A stretch of 64,000 nucleotides of DNA, from positions 248,001 through 312,000 of the forward strand of contig NZ_FOKB01000006.1 of NCBI RefSeq assembly GCF_900111895.1. The letters are read 5' to 3'. The stretch comes from Pseudomonas simiae. Lineage in GTDB: Bacteria; Pseudomonadota; Gammaproteobacteria; Pseudomonadales; Pseudomonadaceae. The stretch's first letter is position 1. Each line of letters opens with the position of its first letter. Made by a program: the position numbers and the translations under genes. This document shows positions 9,288 to 16,442 of this stretch, piece after piece. Under the pieces are notes generated by a model. It was not told the origin of the DNA. It searched no databases and saw only the letters and a program-made list of their open reading frames with translations.

Positions 9288-10298
9288 ATGTCCCGCGTTA
9301 CCTTGAGTCGCTATTTGATTGAGCAGACCCGCAGCAACAACACGCCTGCCGATCTGCGCTTCCTTATCGAAGTGGTGGCGCGTGCTTGCAAGGAAATCAG
9401 CCACGCCGTGTCCAAAGGCGCACTGGGTGGTGTCCTGGGCAGCATGGGCACCGAAAACGTGCAGGGCGAAGTGCAGAAGAAGCTCGACGTGCTCTCCAAC
9501 GAGATTCTGCTCGAAGCCAACGAGTGGGGCGGTCACCTGGCCGGCATGGCGTCCGAAGAAATGGACAATGCCTACCAGATCCCCGGCAAATACCCGAAAG
9601 GCGCCTACCTGCTGGTGTTCGACCCACTGGACGGCTCGTCCAACATCGACATCAACGCCCCGGTCGGCACCATCTTCTCGGTATTGCGTTGCCCGAACGA
9701 ATACCTGAGCCAGAACGAAGCCCTGAACGAAAAGGCCTTCCTGCAGCCAGGCACCGAGCAGGTCGCTGCCGGCTACGCCATCTACGGCCCGCAGACCATG
9801 CTGGTACTGACCCTGGGCGACGGCGTCAAAGGCTTCACCCTGGACCGCGAAATGGGCAGCTTCGTACTGACCCACGAAGACATTTCCATCCCGGCTTCCA
9901 CCCAGGAATTCGCGATCAACATGTCCAACCAGCGTCACTGGGAAGAGCCGGTGAAGCGCTACGTCAACGAACTGATGGAAGGCGAAGAAGGCCCGTTGAA
10001 GAAAAACTTCAACATGCGCTGGGTCGCCGCGATGGTCGCCGACGTGCACCGCATCCTGACCCGTGGTGGCTTGTTCATGTACCCACGCGACAGCCGCGAG
10101 CCGTCCAAGCCAGGTAAGCTGCGCCTGATGTACGAAGCCAACCCGATGTCCTTCCTGGTCGAGCAAGCGGGCGGCGCGTCGACCGACGGCCACCAGCGCA
10201 TCCTCGACATCCAGCCTGAAGGCCTGCACCAGCGTGTGGCGGTGTTCCTGGGTTCAAAGGAAGAAGTTGAGCGTGTGACGGCCTATCACAAGAAGTAA
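9288..10298 (+). CDS. fbp: Fructose-1,6-bisphosphatase, class 1
   Basis: The enzyme removes the C1 phosphate of fructose-1,6-bisphosphate, the committed step of gluconeogenesis, in the cytoplasm. The class 1 metal-binding motif DPLDGSSNIDIN starts at residue 112. Other conserved segments are GGVLGSMGTENVQGE near the N-terminus and the substrate-binding region RWVAAMVADVHRIL. ATG 9288 gives 336 residues, the normal size. The frame is open 90 bases further upstream, but that extension shows no family similarity and lacks a good ribosome site. The gene is monocistronic, with a terminator right after it. Pseudomonads growing on organic acids or amino acids, such as the hut products downstream, depend on this enzyme. 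Confidence 0.97.
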   Translation: MSRVTLSRYLIEQTRSNNTPADLRFLIEVVARACKEISHAVSKGALGGVLGSMGTENVQGEVQKKLDVLSNEILLEANEWGGHLAGMASEEMDNAYQIPGKYPKGAYLLVFDPLDGSSNIDINAPVGTIFSVLRCPNEYLSQNEALNEKAFLQPGTEQVAAGYAIYGPQTMLVLTLGDGVKGFTLDREMGSFVLTHEDISIPASTQEFAINMSNQRHWEEPVKRYVNELMEGEEGPLKKNFNMRWVAAMVADVHRILTRGGLFMYPRDSREPSKPGKLRLMYEANPMSFLVEQAGGASTDGHQRILDIQPEGLHQRVAVFLGSKEEVERVTAYHKK

Positions 10299-10351
10299 GT
10301 TGATGCGATAAGTGACCGGCGTTGTTGTGAGCCGGTTCACCCTTGAAGAAG

Positions 10352-10385
10352 CCCCGAAACGTTTCAGCGTTTTCGGGGTTTTTTT
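10352..10385 (+). terminator. Rho-independent terminator of fbp
   Basis: An 8-bp stem, CCCCGAAA (10352-10359) with TTTCGGGG (10371-10378), and an 11-base loop are followed by a run of T to 10385. It lies 53 bases past the fbp stop. Confidence 0.9.
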
Positions 10386-10474
10386 GTTTTCGTTCATCGG
10401 GAACCAGACACCTCTTTTCCCTTCTAAGCTTCTGGCAGATACCCACGCTGCTTCGTCCCTCCAGGAGTTTTTCC

Positions 10475-10729
10475 ATGTCGTTACGCCGTCTCGCTTTGCT
10501 GGCTTTTTGCGTGTTGTTGGGCGCTTGCAGCAAGGTCAACCAAGAAAACTACGCGAAGTTGTCGGCTGGCATGGCCAAGGCTGAGGTGGAGTCGTTGCTG
10601 GGTAAGCCGACCGATTGTTCCGGCGCGCTGGGCATGTCCAGTTGCACCTGGGGCGATAAAACCAGCTTTATCAGCGTTCAATATGCCGGTGACAAAGTTC
10701 TGATGTTTTCCGGGCAAGGCCTGAAGTAA
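10475..10729 (+). CDS. Small lipoprotein with SmpA/OmlA (BamE)-like core
   Basis: The protein has 84 residues. A signal peptide ends in a lipobox, LLGAC, with the lipidated cysteine at residue 18. The mature part begins NYAKLSAGMAKAEVESLLGKPT, the short helix-turn pattern found in BamE/SmpA-like envelope proteins. Two cysteines in the mature part (around CSGALGMSSC) could form a disulfide. ATG 10475 has GGAG upstream. It is followed after 30 bases by the lipocalin gene, also a lipoprotein, and the two may be co-transcribed. The residue after the lipid cysteine is Ser, so outer-membrane sorting is expected. The precise role is unknown. Confidence 0.8.
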   Translation: MSLRRLALLAFCVLLGACSKVNQENYAKLSAGMAKAEVESLLGKPTDCSGALGMSSCTWGDKTSFISVQYAGDKVLMFSGQGLK

Positions 10730-10759
10730 ACCGGGGCGAGAGCCTGCGGGAGAAGAAGA

Positions 10760-11329
10760 ATGATGCGTTTTGTTTTGTTCCTTTGTGCCAGCCTGTTTTT
10801 GGCGGGCTGCGCCAGCCATTCTGGCGATGATCTGCAACCCAAGACAGCCGGCAGCGTCAACCTCAAGCGTTACCAGGGCACCTGGTATGAGTTGGCCCGA
10901 TTGCCGATGTATTTCCAGCGCAATTGCGCCCAGTCCGAAGCGCGCTACACCCTGTTGCCCGATGGCGATATGTCGGTGTTCAACCGTTGCTTGACGACCG
11001 AATGGAAGTGGGAAGAAGCCAAGGGCACCGCCACCCCGCAAGTGCCAGGCAAGACCGACAAGCTCTGGGTGGAATTCAATAACTGGTTTACCGCGCTGTT
11101 ACCCGGCGTCGCCAAGGGCGACTACTGGGTGCTGTATGTCAGCGATGACTACAAGACTGCGATCGTCGGCAGCCCTAGCCGGCGCTACATGTGGATCTTG
11201 TCGCGCACGCCGACGGTCAATGCGGACACCCGCGAAGACCTGCTGAGCAGGGCGCGGCAACAGGGGTATGACACCACACGTTTGATCTGGCGCACGTCGG
11301 ACAAGCAGATGGCGAAAACCTCGCAATAA
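10760..11329 (+). CDS. blc: Outer-membrane lipocalin (Blc type)
   Basis: The protein has 189 residues with a lipoprotein signal peptide and lipobox LAGC (cysteine at residue 17). It carries the lipocalin GxW motif within LKRYQGTWYELARLP and conserved downstream strands (GDYWVLYVSDDYKTAIVG, MWILSRTPT). Bacterial lipocalins of this type bind fatty acids or lysophospholipids at the outer membrane and are linked to envelope stress. Two adjacent ATG codons (10760 and 10763) follow a GGGAGAAG ribosome site, and either could be used. In P. aeruginosa a blc-like gene also sits next to hutF, supporting the assignment by position. Confidence 0.92.
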   Translation: MMRFVLFLCASLFLAGCASHSGDDLQPKTAGSVNLKRYQGTWYELARLPMYFQRNCAQSEARYTLLPDGDMSVFNRCLTTEWKWEEAKGTATPQVPGKTDKLWVEFNNWFTALLPGVAKGDYWVLYVSDDYKTAIVGSPSRRYMWILSRTPTVNADTREDLLSRARQQGYDTTRLIWRTSDKQMAKTSQ

Positions 11330-11352
11330 CCCTGAATCAATGCGGATCAAAA

Positions 11353-11442
11353 TGTGGGAGCGGGCTTGCTCACGAATGCGGCGTGTCAGTCGACAGATGC
11401 AATGACTGGCACACCGCATTCGCCAGCAACCCCGCTCCCACA
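11353..11442. repeat. REP doublet (GCGGGCTTGCTCGCGAA family)
   Basis: A forward copy (from 11353) with one change (CTCACGAA) and a reverse copy ending at 11442 with several changes (CGCCAGCAACCCCGCTCCCAC) face each other. It lies in the 116-base convergent gap between blc and hutF. Both arms are more degenerate than those at 14229 or 57461. Confidence 0.8.
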
Positions 11443-11445
11443 GTT

Positions 11446-12810
11446 TTAATCGAGTAAGTCCTTTAATACCTGTGTGAAGGCGCGATTGCTGTCCTCTTCG
11501 CCGGCATGGTGCCCATCGCGCACCACCCACTTCCCATTGACCAGCACATCCCGCACCTGCCGATCTCCGCCTGCGAACAGCCAGCGATTGAGAATCCCGT
11601 CCTCCGTTGCCGTCGCCAGGTACGGATCATTACCGTCCAGCACAATCCAATCCGCTCGCTTACCCACTTCCAATCGACCAATCGGCTGCCCCAGCGCTTG
11701 GGCACCACCGTCCAGCGCGGCATCAAACAGCGTGCGGCCGACCATCGGCTGATCACCGCGATACAGCCGGTTACGCCGCTGATCGCGCAAGCGCTGGCCG
11801 TATTCCAGCCAACGCAACTCTTCCACCACGCTCAGTGATACATGGCTGTCGGACCCGATGCCCATGCGTCCGCCCTGGGCGAGAAAATCCACCGCCGGGA
11901 AAATCCCGTCACCCAGGTTGGCCTCGGTGGTCAGGCACAAGCCGGCAATCGCACGGCTCTTGGCCATGCGCGCGACTTCATCCGCATCGGCATGGGTGGC
12001 ATGCACCAGGCACCAGCGCTCATCCACTTCTACGTTGTCATACAGCCATTGCAGCGGACGTTTGCCGCTCCAGGCCAGGCAGTCATCGACTTCTTTTTGC
12101 TGTTCGGCGATGTGGATATGCACCGGGCACGCCTTGTCGCTGGCGGCCAGCACTGCATTGATTTGTTCGGGCGTCACCGCACGCAAAGAGTGGAAACACA
12201 ACCCCAACTGTTGCGCCGGTTGTGCGGCGAGGATGGGTTTCAACTGCGCCTGCAGGTCCAGGTAGTGTTCGGTGCTGTTGATAAACCGTCGCTGGCCTTC
12301 ATTTGGCGCCTGGCCGCCAAACCCGGAGTGGGTGTAAAGCACTGGCACCAGTGTCAGGCCAATCCCGCTGCTGGCTGCCGCCTGGCTGATCTGCCGCGAC
12401 AGCTCCGTACGATCGGCATACGGCTGGCCGCTGATGTCATGGTGCACATAGTGGAATTCGGCCACCGACGTGTAGCCGGCCTTGAGCATTTCGATGTACA
12501 GCTGGCGTGCGATCACCTGCAATTGATCCGGGTTGATCTTGCCCACCATGCGATACATCAGGTCGCGCCAGGTCCAGAAACTGTCATTCGGGTTACCGGC
12601 AACTTCCGCCAAACCGGCCATGGCACGCTGGAATGCATGGGAGTGCAGGTTCGGCATGCCCGCCAACACCGGGCCTCTCAGCCGTTCTGCACCCTCTGCC
12701 CTGGCATTGGCCTCTACTTTGATCAGCAGGCCATCGGCGCTGACTTCAAGACGTACATCATTGGCCCATCCATTAGGCAGCAGCGCGCGTTCGGCAAAGA
12801 AAGCGGACAT
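11446..12810 (-). CDS. hutF: Formimidoylglutamate deiminase
   Basis: The enzyme hydrolyses N-formimidoyl-L-glutamate to N-formyl-L-glutamate and ammonia. This is the branch that defines the five-step histidine pathway of pseudomonads. The 454-residue protein is an amidohydrolase-fold metalloenzyme. It shows the N-terminal metal site GMPNLHSHAFQRAMAG, the HIHIAEQ segment and DSHVSLS near the C-terminal metal ligand. ATG 12810 starts MSAFFAERALLP; an in-frame TTG two codons earlier is less likely. The gene is transcribed away from hutC, with a HutC-type operator in the shared 108-base intergenic region. In P. fluorescens SBW25 hutF was shown to be needed for growth on histidine, and the same role is expected here. 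Confidence 0.96.
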   Translation of the reverse strand: MSAFFAERALLPNGWANDVRLEVSADGLLIKVEANARAEGAERLRGPVLAGMPNLHSHAFQRAMAGLAEVAGNPNDSFWTWRDLMYRMVGKINPDQLQVIARQLYIEMLKAGYTSVAEFHYVHHDISGQPYADRTELSRQISQAAASSGIGLTLVPVLYTHSGFGGQAPNEGQRRFINSTEHYLDLQAQLKPILAAQPAQQLGLCFHSLRAVTPEQINAVLAASDKACPVHIHIAEQQKEVDDCLAWSGKRPLQWLYDNVEVDERWCLVHATHADADEVARMAKSRAIAGLCLTTEANLGDGIFPAVDFLAQGGRMGIGSDSHVSLSVVEELRWLEYGQRLRDQRRNRLYRGDQPMVGRTLFDAALDGGAQALGQPIGRLEVGKRADWIVLDGNDPYLATATEDGILNRWLFAGGDRQVRDVLVNGKWVVRDGHHAGEEDSNRAFTQVLKDLLD

Positions 12811-12839
12811 GATCAAGGCACCCCGGTCGTGTGTTTATT

Positions 12840-12855
12840 TGTATATACATATACA
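12840..12855. promoter_or_regulatory. Putative HutC operator between hutF and hutC
   Basis: TGTATATACATATACA has TGTATA/TATACA arms, and its first ten bases form a perfect palindrome (TGTATATACA). It resembles the site before hutU (CTTGTATGTACAAG). It sits 30 bases upstream of the hutF start and 63 bases upstream of hutC, well placed to control both divergent units. Confidence 0.75.
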
Positions 12856-12918
12856 GACGTTTGCCTGCTCGGTAAACTCCGGCAATCTATGCATCTTTTC
12901 CCCCTGCAAGGATTCCCT

Positions 12919-13668
12919 GTGCCGACTCCGCCTGCCAAGTCTTCGCTGGCTGCCCACATGGACGAAAGTCCGGCGCCCTTGTATGCCCGCGTCAAACAGA
13001 TGATCAGTCAGCAGATTCTCAACGGCAACTGGCCGCCTCATTACCGCGTGCCGTCGGAGAGCGAACTGGTCAGCCAGCTGGGTTTCAGCCGCATGACCAT
13101 CAACCGCGCCCTGCGCGAGCTCACCGCCGAAGGGTTGTTGGTGCGCATGCAAGGTGTCGGCACCTTTGTCGCTGAGCCCAAGAGCCAGTCTGCCCTGTTC
13201 GAAGTGCACAACATTGCCGATGAGATCGCCTCCCGCGGTCATCGGCATACCTGCCAGGTCATCCACCTGGGCGAAGAGGCCGCCGGTTCCGAGCGCGCCG
13301 TCGCCCTGGAGATGCGCGAAGGTGGACGGGTATTCCACTCGTTGATCGTGCACTTCGAAAACGATATTCCCGTGCAAATCGAAGACCGTTTCGTCAACGC
13401 CCTGGTCGCGCCGGAATACCTGCAGCAGGATTTCACCCAGCAAACGCCCTACGCCTACCTGAACCAGGTGGCGCCACTGACCGAAGGCGAGCACGTGGTC
13501 GAAGCCATCCTCGCCGACGCGGCCGAGTGCAAGCTGCTGCAGATCGAACCCACCGAACCGTGCCTGTTGATTCGCCGACGCACCTGGTCGGGCCGCCAGC
13601 CGGTGACCGCCGCGCGTTTGATCCACCCCGGTTCCCGTCACAGCCTGGAAGGACGTTTCAGCAAATGA
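12919..13668 (+). CDS. hutC: Histidine-utilisation repressor HutC (GntR family)
   Basis: The protein has 249 residues. An N-terminal GntR winged helix (about 18-88) contains RVPSESELVSQLGFSRMTIN, followed by a UTRA ligand-binding domain to the C-terminus. HutC represses hut genes and releases DNA when it binds urocanate. The start is set at GTG 12919 because AAGGA lies seven bases before it and the product begins MPTPPAKSS. An ATG at 12889 would add ten residues but has a weaker site. The frame is open far upstream over antisense hutF, which is not coding. The stop overlaps the hutD start by four bases (ATGA), so HutC and HutD are translationally coupled. Confidence 0.95.
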   Translation: MPTPPAKSSLAAHMDESPAPLYARVKQMISQQILNGNWPPHYRVPSESELVSQLGFSRMTINRALRELTAEGLLVRMQGVGTFVAEPKSQSALFEVHNIADEIASRGHRHTCQVIHLGEEAAGSERAVALEMREGGRVFHSLIVHFENDIPVQIEDRFVNALVAPEYLQQDFTQQTPYAYLNQVAPLTEGEHVVEAILADAAECKLLQIEPTEPCLLIRRRTWSGRQPVTAARLIHPGSRHSLEGRFSK

Positions 13669-14225
13669 GTTCGGTAACAGTCTGGCGCGCCGCCGATTAC
13701 GTACGCATGCCGTGGAAAAACGGCGGCGGCAGCACCGAAGAAATTACCCGCGATGCCGGTACTGGCCTGGATGGTTTTGGCTGGCGCCTGTCGATTGCCG
13801 ATATCGGTGAGTCGGGCGGGTTCTCCACATTCGCCGGCTACCAGCGCGTGATCACTGTGATCAAAGGCGCGGGCATGGTGTTGACCGTGGATGGTGAGGA
13901 ACAGCGCGGGTTGTTACCGCTGCAACCGTTCGCGTTCAAAGGTGACAGCCAGGTGTCGTGCCGGCTCATCACTGGCCCGATCCGCGATTTCAACCTGATC
14001 TATTCGCCACAGCGTTACCACGCCCGCCTACAGTGGATCGACGGTGTGCAGCGTTTTTTCAGTACCGCTCAGACGGTGCTGGTGTTCAGCGTGGCTGATG
14101 AAGTGAAGGTGTTGGACCAGAAGCTGGGTCATCACGATTGCCTGCAAGTGGACGGTAACACTGGCGTGTTGGACATCTCCGTCAGTGGCCGCAGCTGCAT
14201 CATCGAGCTGGCTCCGCGCGGTTAA
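13665..14225 (+). CDS. hutD: HutD family protein (governor of hut expression)
   Basis: The protein has 186 residues of the HutD/Ves family, a cupin-like beta barrel. The conserved start (WRAADYVRMPWKNGGGSTEEI) and an internal GGFSTFAGYQRVITVI segment are present. Work in P. fluorescens SBW25 suggested that HutD sets an upper limit on hut activity independently of HutC; the ligand and mechanism remain unclear. The ATG lies inside the last codons of hutC (ATGA overlap), so the two genes form one unit. A REP doublet follows immediately after the stop. Confidence 0.94.
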   Translation: MSSVTVWRAADYVRMPWKNGGGSTEEITRDAGTGLDGFGWRLSIADIGESGGFSTFAGYQRVITVIKGAGMVLTVDGEEQRGLLPLQPFAFKGDSQVSCRLITGPIRDFNLIYSPQRYHARLQWIDGVQRFFSTAQTVLVFSVADEVKVLDQKLGHHDCLQVDGNTGVLDISVSGRSCIIELAPRG

Positions 14226-14228
14226 AAC

Positions 14229-14317
14229 TGTGGGAGCGGGCTTGCTCGCGAATGCGGTATCTCAGCACCAGATAGGCTGGCTGACCCACCGCATTCGCGA
14301 GCGAGCCCGCTCCCACA
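14229..14317. repeat. REP doublet (GCGGGCTTGCTCGCGAA family)
   Basis: A forward arm at 14229-14255 and an inverted arm ending at 14317 match nearly perfectly, with GCGGTATC/CCACCGC in the loop side. It lies just after hutD, at the start of the 405-base non-coding gap before hutU. The rest of that gap holds the sigma-54 promoter and operator listed separately. Confidence 0.88.
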
Positions 14318-14524
14318 TTTGTTTTGTGGTAAGCACAAATTCTGTTTCCTGCCCCTCGCACCAATTTGTTACCAAATGCCCCAGCGTGGCGCAAAACCCC
14401 GCTGTCGTGACAAACCTTTCGCGTAGCAAAACGCCTCCGCAAGAAATTTCATAAAGTCTCAAAGCCTTATTTTCCAAGGCTTGAGCTCGACTTCGAAAAA
14501 AATCCGCACGGCGCCCTCGGGAAG

Positions 14525-14541
14525 TTGGCCGCTTGATTGCA
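14525..14541 (+). promoter_or_regulatory. Sigma-54 promoter of the hutU operon
   Basis: TTGGCCGCTTGATTGCA has the obligatory GG (14527-14528) and GC (14539-14540) separated by exactly ten bases. The predicted transcript start, about 12 bases after the GC, falls in the HutC operator. Sigma-54 dependence with CbrB activation was reported for the hutU-hutG operon of P. fluorescens SBW25. A TGTTAC at 14367-14372 could be part of an activator site, but a matching second half is not obvious. Confidence 0.85.
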
Positions 14542-14545
14542 TATG

Positions 14546-14559
14546 CTTGTATGTACAAG
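14546..14559. promoter_or_regulatory. HutC operator at the hutU transcription start
   Basis: CTTGTATGTACAAG is an inverted repeat with arms CTTGTA/TACAAG and a two-base centre. It starts five bases downstream of the -12 element, so repressor binding would block initiation or escape. It shares the TGTA/TACA core with the hutF-hutC site. Confidence 0.82.
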
Positions 14560-14630
14560 TAAAGATGTGTGCGTAAGACTCTGCTTCGCACCATCCATGT
14601 TCGCGCATCGATCGCCGAGGAGTCCTAGCT

Positions 14631-16301
14631 GTGACCAAGCCTACAAAGTACCGTGACGTCGAAATCCGTGCCGCCCACGGTAACAAGCTCACCGCCAAAA
14701 GCTGGCTGACTGAAGCGCCGCTGCGCATGCTCATGAACAACCTTGACCCGCAAGTGGCCGAGAACCCGAAAGAATTGGTGGTGTACGGCGGTATCGGCCG
14801 TGCAGCGCGTAACTGGGAGTGCTACGACCAGATCGTCGAGAGCCTCACTCATCTGAATGACGACGAAACCCTGCTGGTGCAATCCGGCAAGCCGGTCGGC
14901 GTATTCAAGACCCACAGCAATGCCCCGCGCGTGCTGATCGCCAACTCCAACCTGGTGCCACACTGGGCCAGCTGGGAACACTTCAACGAACTGGATGCCA
15001 AGGGCCTGGCCATGTATGGCCAGATGACCGCCGGCAGCTGGATCTACATCGGCAGCCAAGGCATCGTCCAGGGCACTTACGAAACCTTCGTAGAAGCCGG
15101 CCGCCAGCACTACAACAGCGACCTTACCGGCCGTTGGGTACTCACCGCCGGTCTCGGCGGCATGGGCGGCGCGCAGCCTTTGGCGGCAACCCTGGCCGGT
15201 GCCTGCTCGCTGAACATTGAATGCCAGCAGGTCAGCATCGACTTCCGTCTCAACAGCCGCTACGTCGATGAGCAAGCCACCGATCTCGACGACGCCCTGG
15301 CGCGTATCGCCAAGTACACCAAGGAAGGCAAGGCCATCTCTGTCGCCCTGCTGGGCAACGCGGCGGAAATCCTGCCGGAACTGGTCAAGCGCGGCGTGCG
15401 TCCGGACATGGTCACCGACCAGACCAGCGCCCACGACCCCCTCAACGGCTACCTGCCGGCCGGTTGGACCTGGGACGAATACCGCGCCCGCGCCAAGACC
15501 GAGCCTGCTGCCGTGATCAAGGCCGCCAAGCAGTCGATGGCCGTACACGTCAAAGCCATGCTGGAATTCCAGAAACAAGGCATCCCGACCTTCGACTACG
15601 GCAACAACATCCGTCAGATGGCGCAAGAAGAAGGCGTGGAAAACGCATTCGACTTCCCAGGTTTCGTCCCGGCCTACATCCGCCCACTGTTCTGCCGTGG
15701 CATCGGCCCGTTCCGTTGGGCGGCGCTGTCCGGTGACCCGCAGGACATCTACAAGACCGACGCCAAGGTCAAAGAGCTGATCCCAGACGACGCCCACCTG
15801 CACAACTGGCTGGACATGGCGCGTGAGCGCATCAGCTTCCAGGGCCTGCCGGCGCGAATCTGCTGGGTTGGCCTGGGCCAGCGCGCCAAGCTGGGCCTGG
15901 CGTTCAACGAAATGGTACGCAGCGGCGAGCTGTCGGCACCGGTCGTGATCGGCCGTGATCACCTGGACTCCGGCTCGGTCGCAAGCCCGAACCGCGAAAC
16001 CGAAGCCATGCAGGACGGCTCCGACGCCGTGTCCGATTGGCCACTGCTCAACGCCTTGCTCAACACTGCCAGCGGCGCGACCTGGGTGTCGCTGCACCAC
16101 GGTGGCGGCGTGGGCATGGGCTTCTCCCAGCACTCCGGCATGGTCATCGTCTGCGACGGGACCGATGAAGCGGCCGAGCGCATTGCCCGTGTACTGCACA
16201 ACGACCCGGCCACCGGTGTGATGCGTCACGCGGACGCCGGTTACCAGATCGCCATCGATTGCGCCAAAGAGCAGGGCCTCAATCTCCCGATGATCAAATA
16301 G
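14631..16301 (+). CDS. hutU: Urocanate hydratase (urocanase)
   Basis: The enzyme converts urocanate to imidazolonepropionate with a tightly bound NAD, the second step of histidine breakdown. At 556 residues it has the family's standard length. The dinucleotide-binding loop AGLGGMGGAQP starts near residue 173, and the active-site cysteine is in ARICWVGLGQR at residue 411. The histidine-rich segment VSLHHGGGVGMGFSQHSG near the C-terminus is also conserved. The start is GTG 14631, preceded by GAGGAG ten bases upstream. It is the first gene of the long hut operon, behind the sigma-54 promoter and the HutC operator. A REP doublet separates it from the next gene. Confidence 0.98.
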   Translation: MTKPTKYRDVEIRAAHGNKLTAKSWLTEAPLRMLMNNLDPQVAENPKELVVYGGIGRAARNWECYDQIVESLTHLNDDETLLVQSGKPVGVFKTHSNAPRVLIANSNLVPHWASWEHFNELDAKGLAMYGQMTAGSWIYIGSQGIVQGTYETFVEAGRQHYNSDLTGRWVLTAGLGGMGGAQPLAATLAGACSLNIECQQVSIDFRLNSRYVDEQATDLDDALARIAKYTKEGKAISVALLGNAAEILPELVKRGVRPDMVTDQTSAHDPLNGYLPAGWTWDEYRARAKTEPAAVIKAAKQSMAVHVKAMLEFQKQGIPTFDYGNNIRQMAQEEGVENAFDFPGFVPAYIRPLFCRGIGPFRWAALSGDPQDIYKTDAKVKELIPDDAHLHNWLDMARERISFQGLPARICWVGLGQRAKLGLAFNEMVRSGELSAPVVIGRDHLDSGSVASPNRETEAMQDGSDAVSDWPLLNALLNTASGATWVSLHHGGGVGMGFSQHSGMVIVCDGTDEAAERIARVLHNDPATGVMRHADAGYQIAIDCAKEQGLNLPMIK

Positions 16302-16304
16302 CTA

Positions 16305-16395
16305 ATGTGGAAGCGGGCTGGCTCGCGAATGCGGTGGGTCAGCTACAGAAAGATTGACTGGACGTCCGCTTTCGCGAGCACGCCCGCTCCCACAT
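16305..16395. repeat. REP doublet (GCGGGCTTGCTCGCGAA family), diverged
   Basis: A forward arm from 16305 (GCGGGCTGGCTCGCGAA, one change) and an inverted arm ending at 16395 (CGCGAGCACGCCCGCTCCCAC, one change) are present. It lies inside the hut operon between hutU and the NCS1 permease gene, so it is transcribed and may fold in the mRNA. Confidence 0.82.
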
Positions 16396-16442
16396 TTGAT
16401 CTGCAGTGAACCAGGAAACAATCCATCAGAGGTTGAACACAC

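Noticed and set aside
11842..13668. 608-codon plus-strand reading frame that covers the reverse of hutF and runs into hutC
   Set aside because: The part before 12919 is antisense to hutF and has no family similarity. The real hutC start is the GTG at 12919 with its own ribosome site.
14625..16229. 534-codon minus-strand frame opposite hutU
   Set aside because: Shadow of a strongly biased GC-rich gene; no recognisable domain and no ribosome site.
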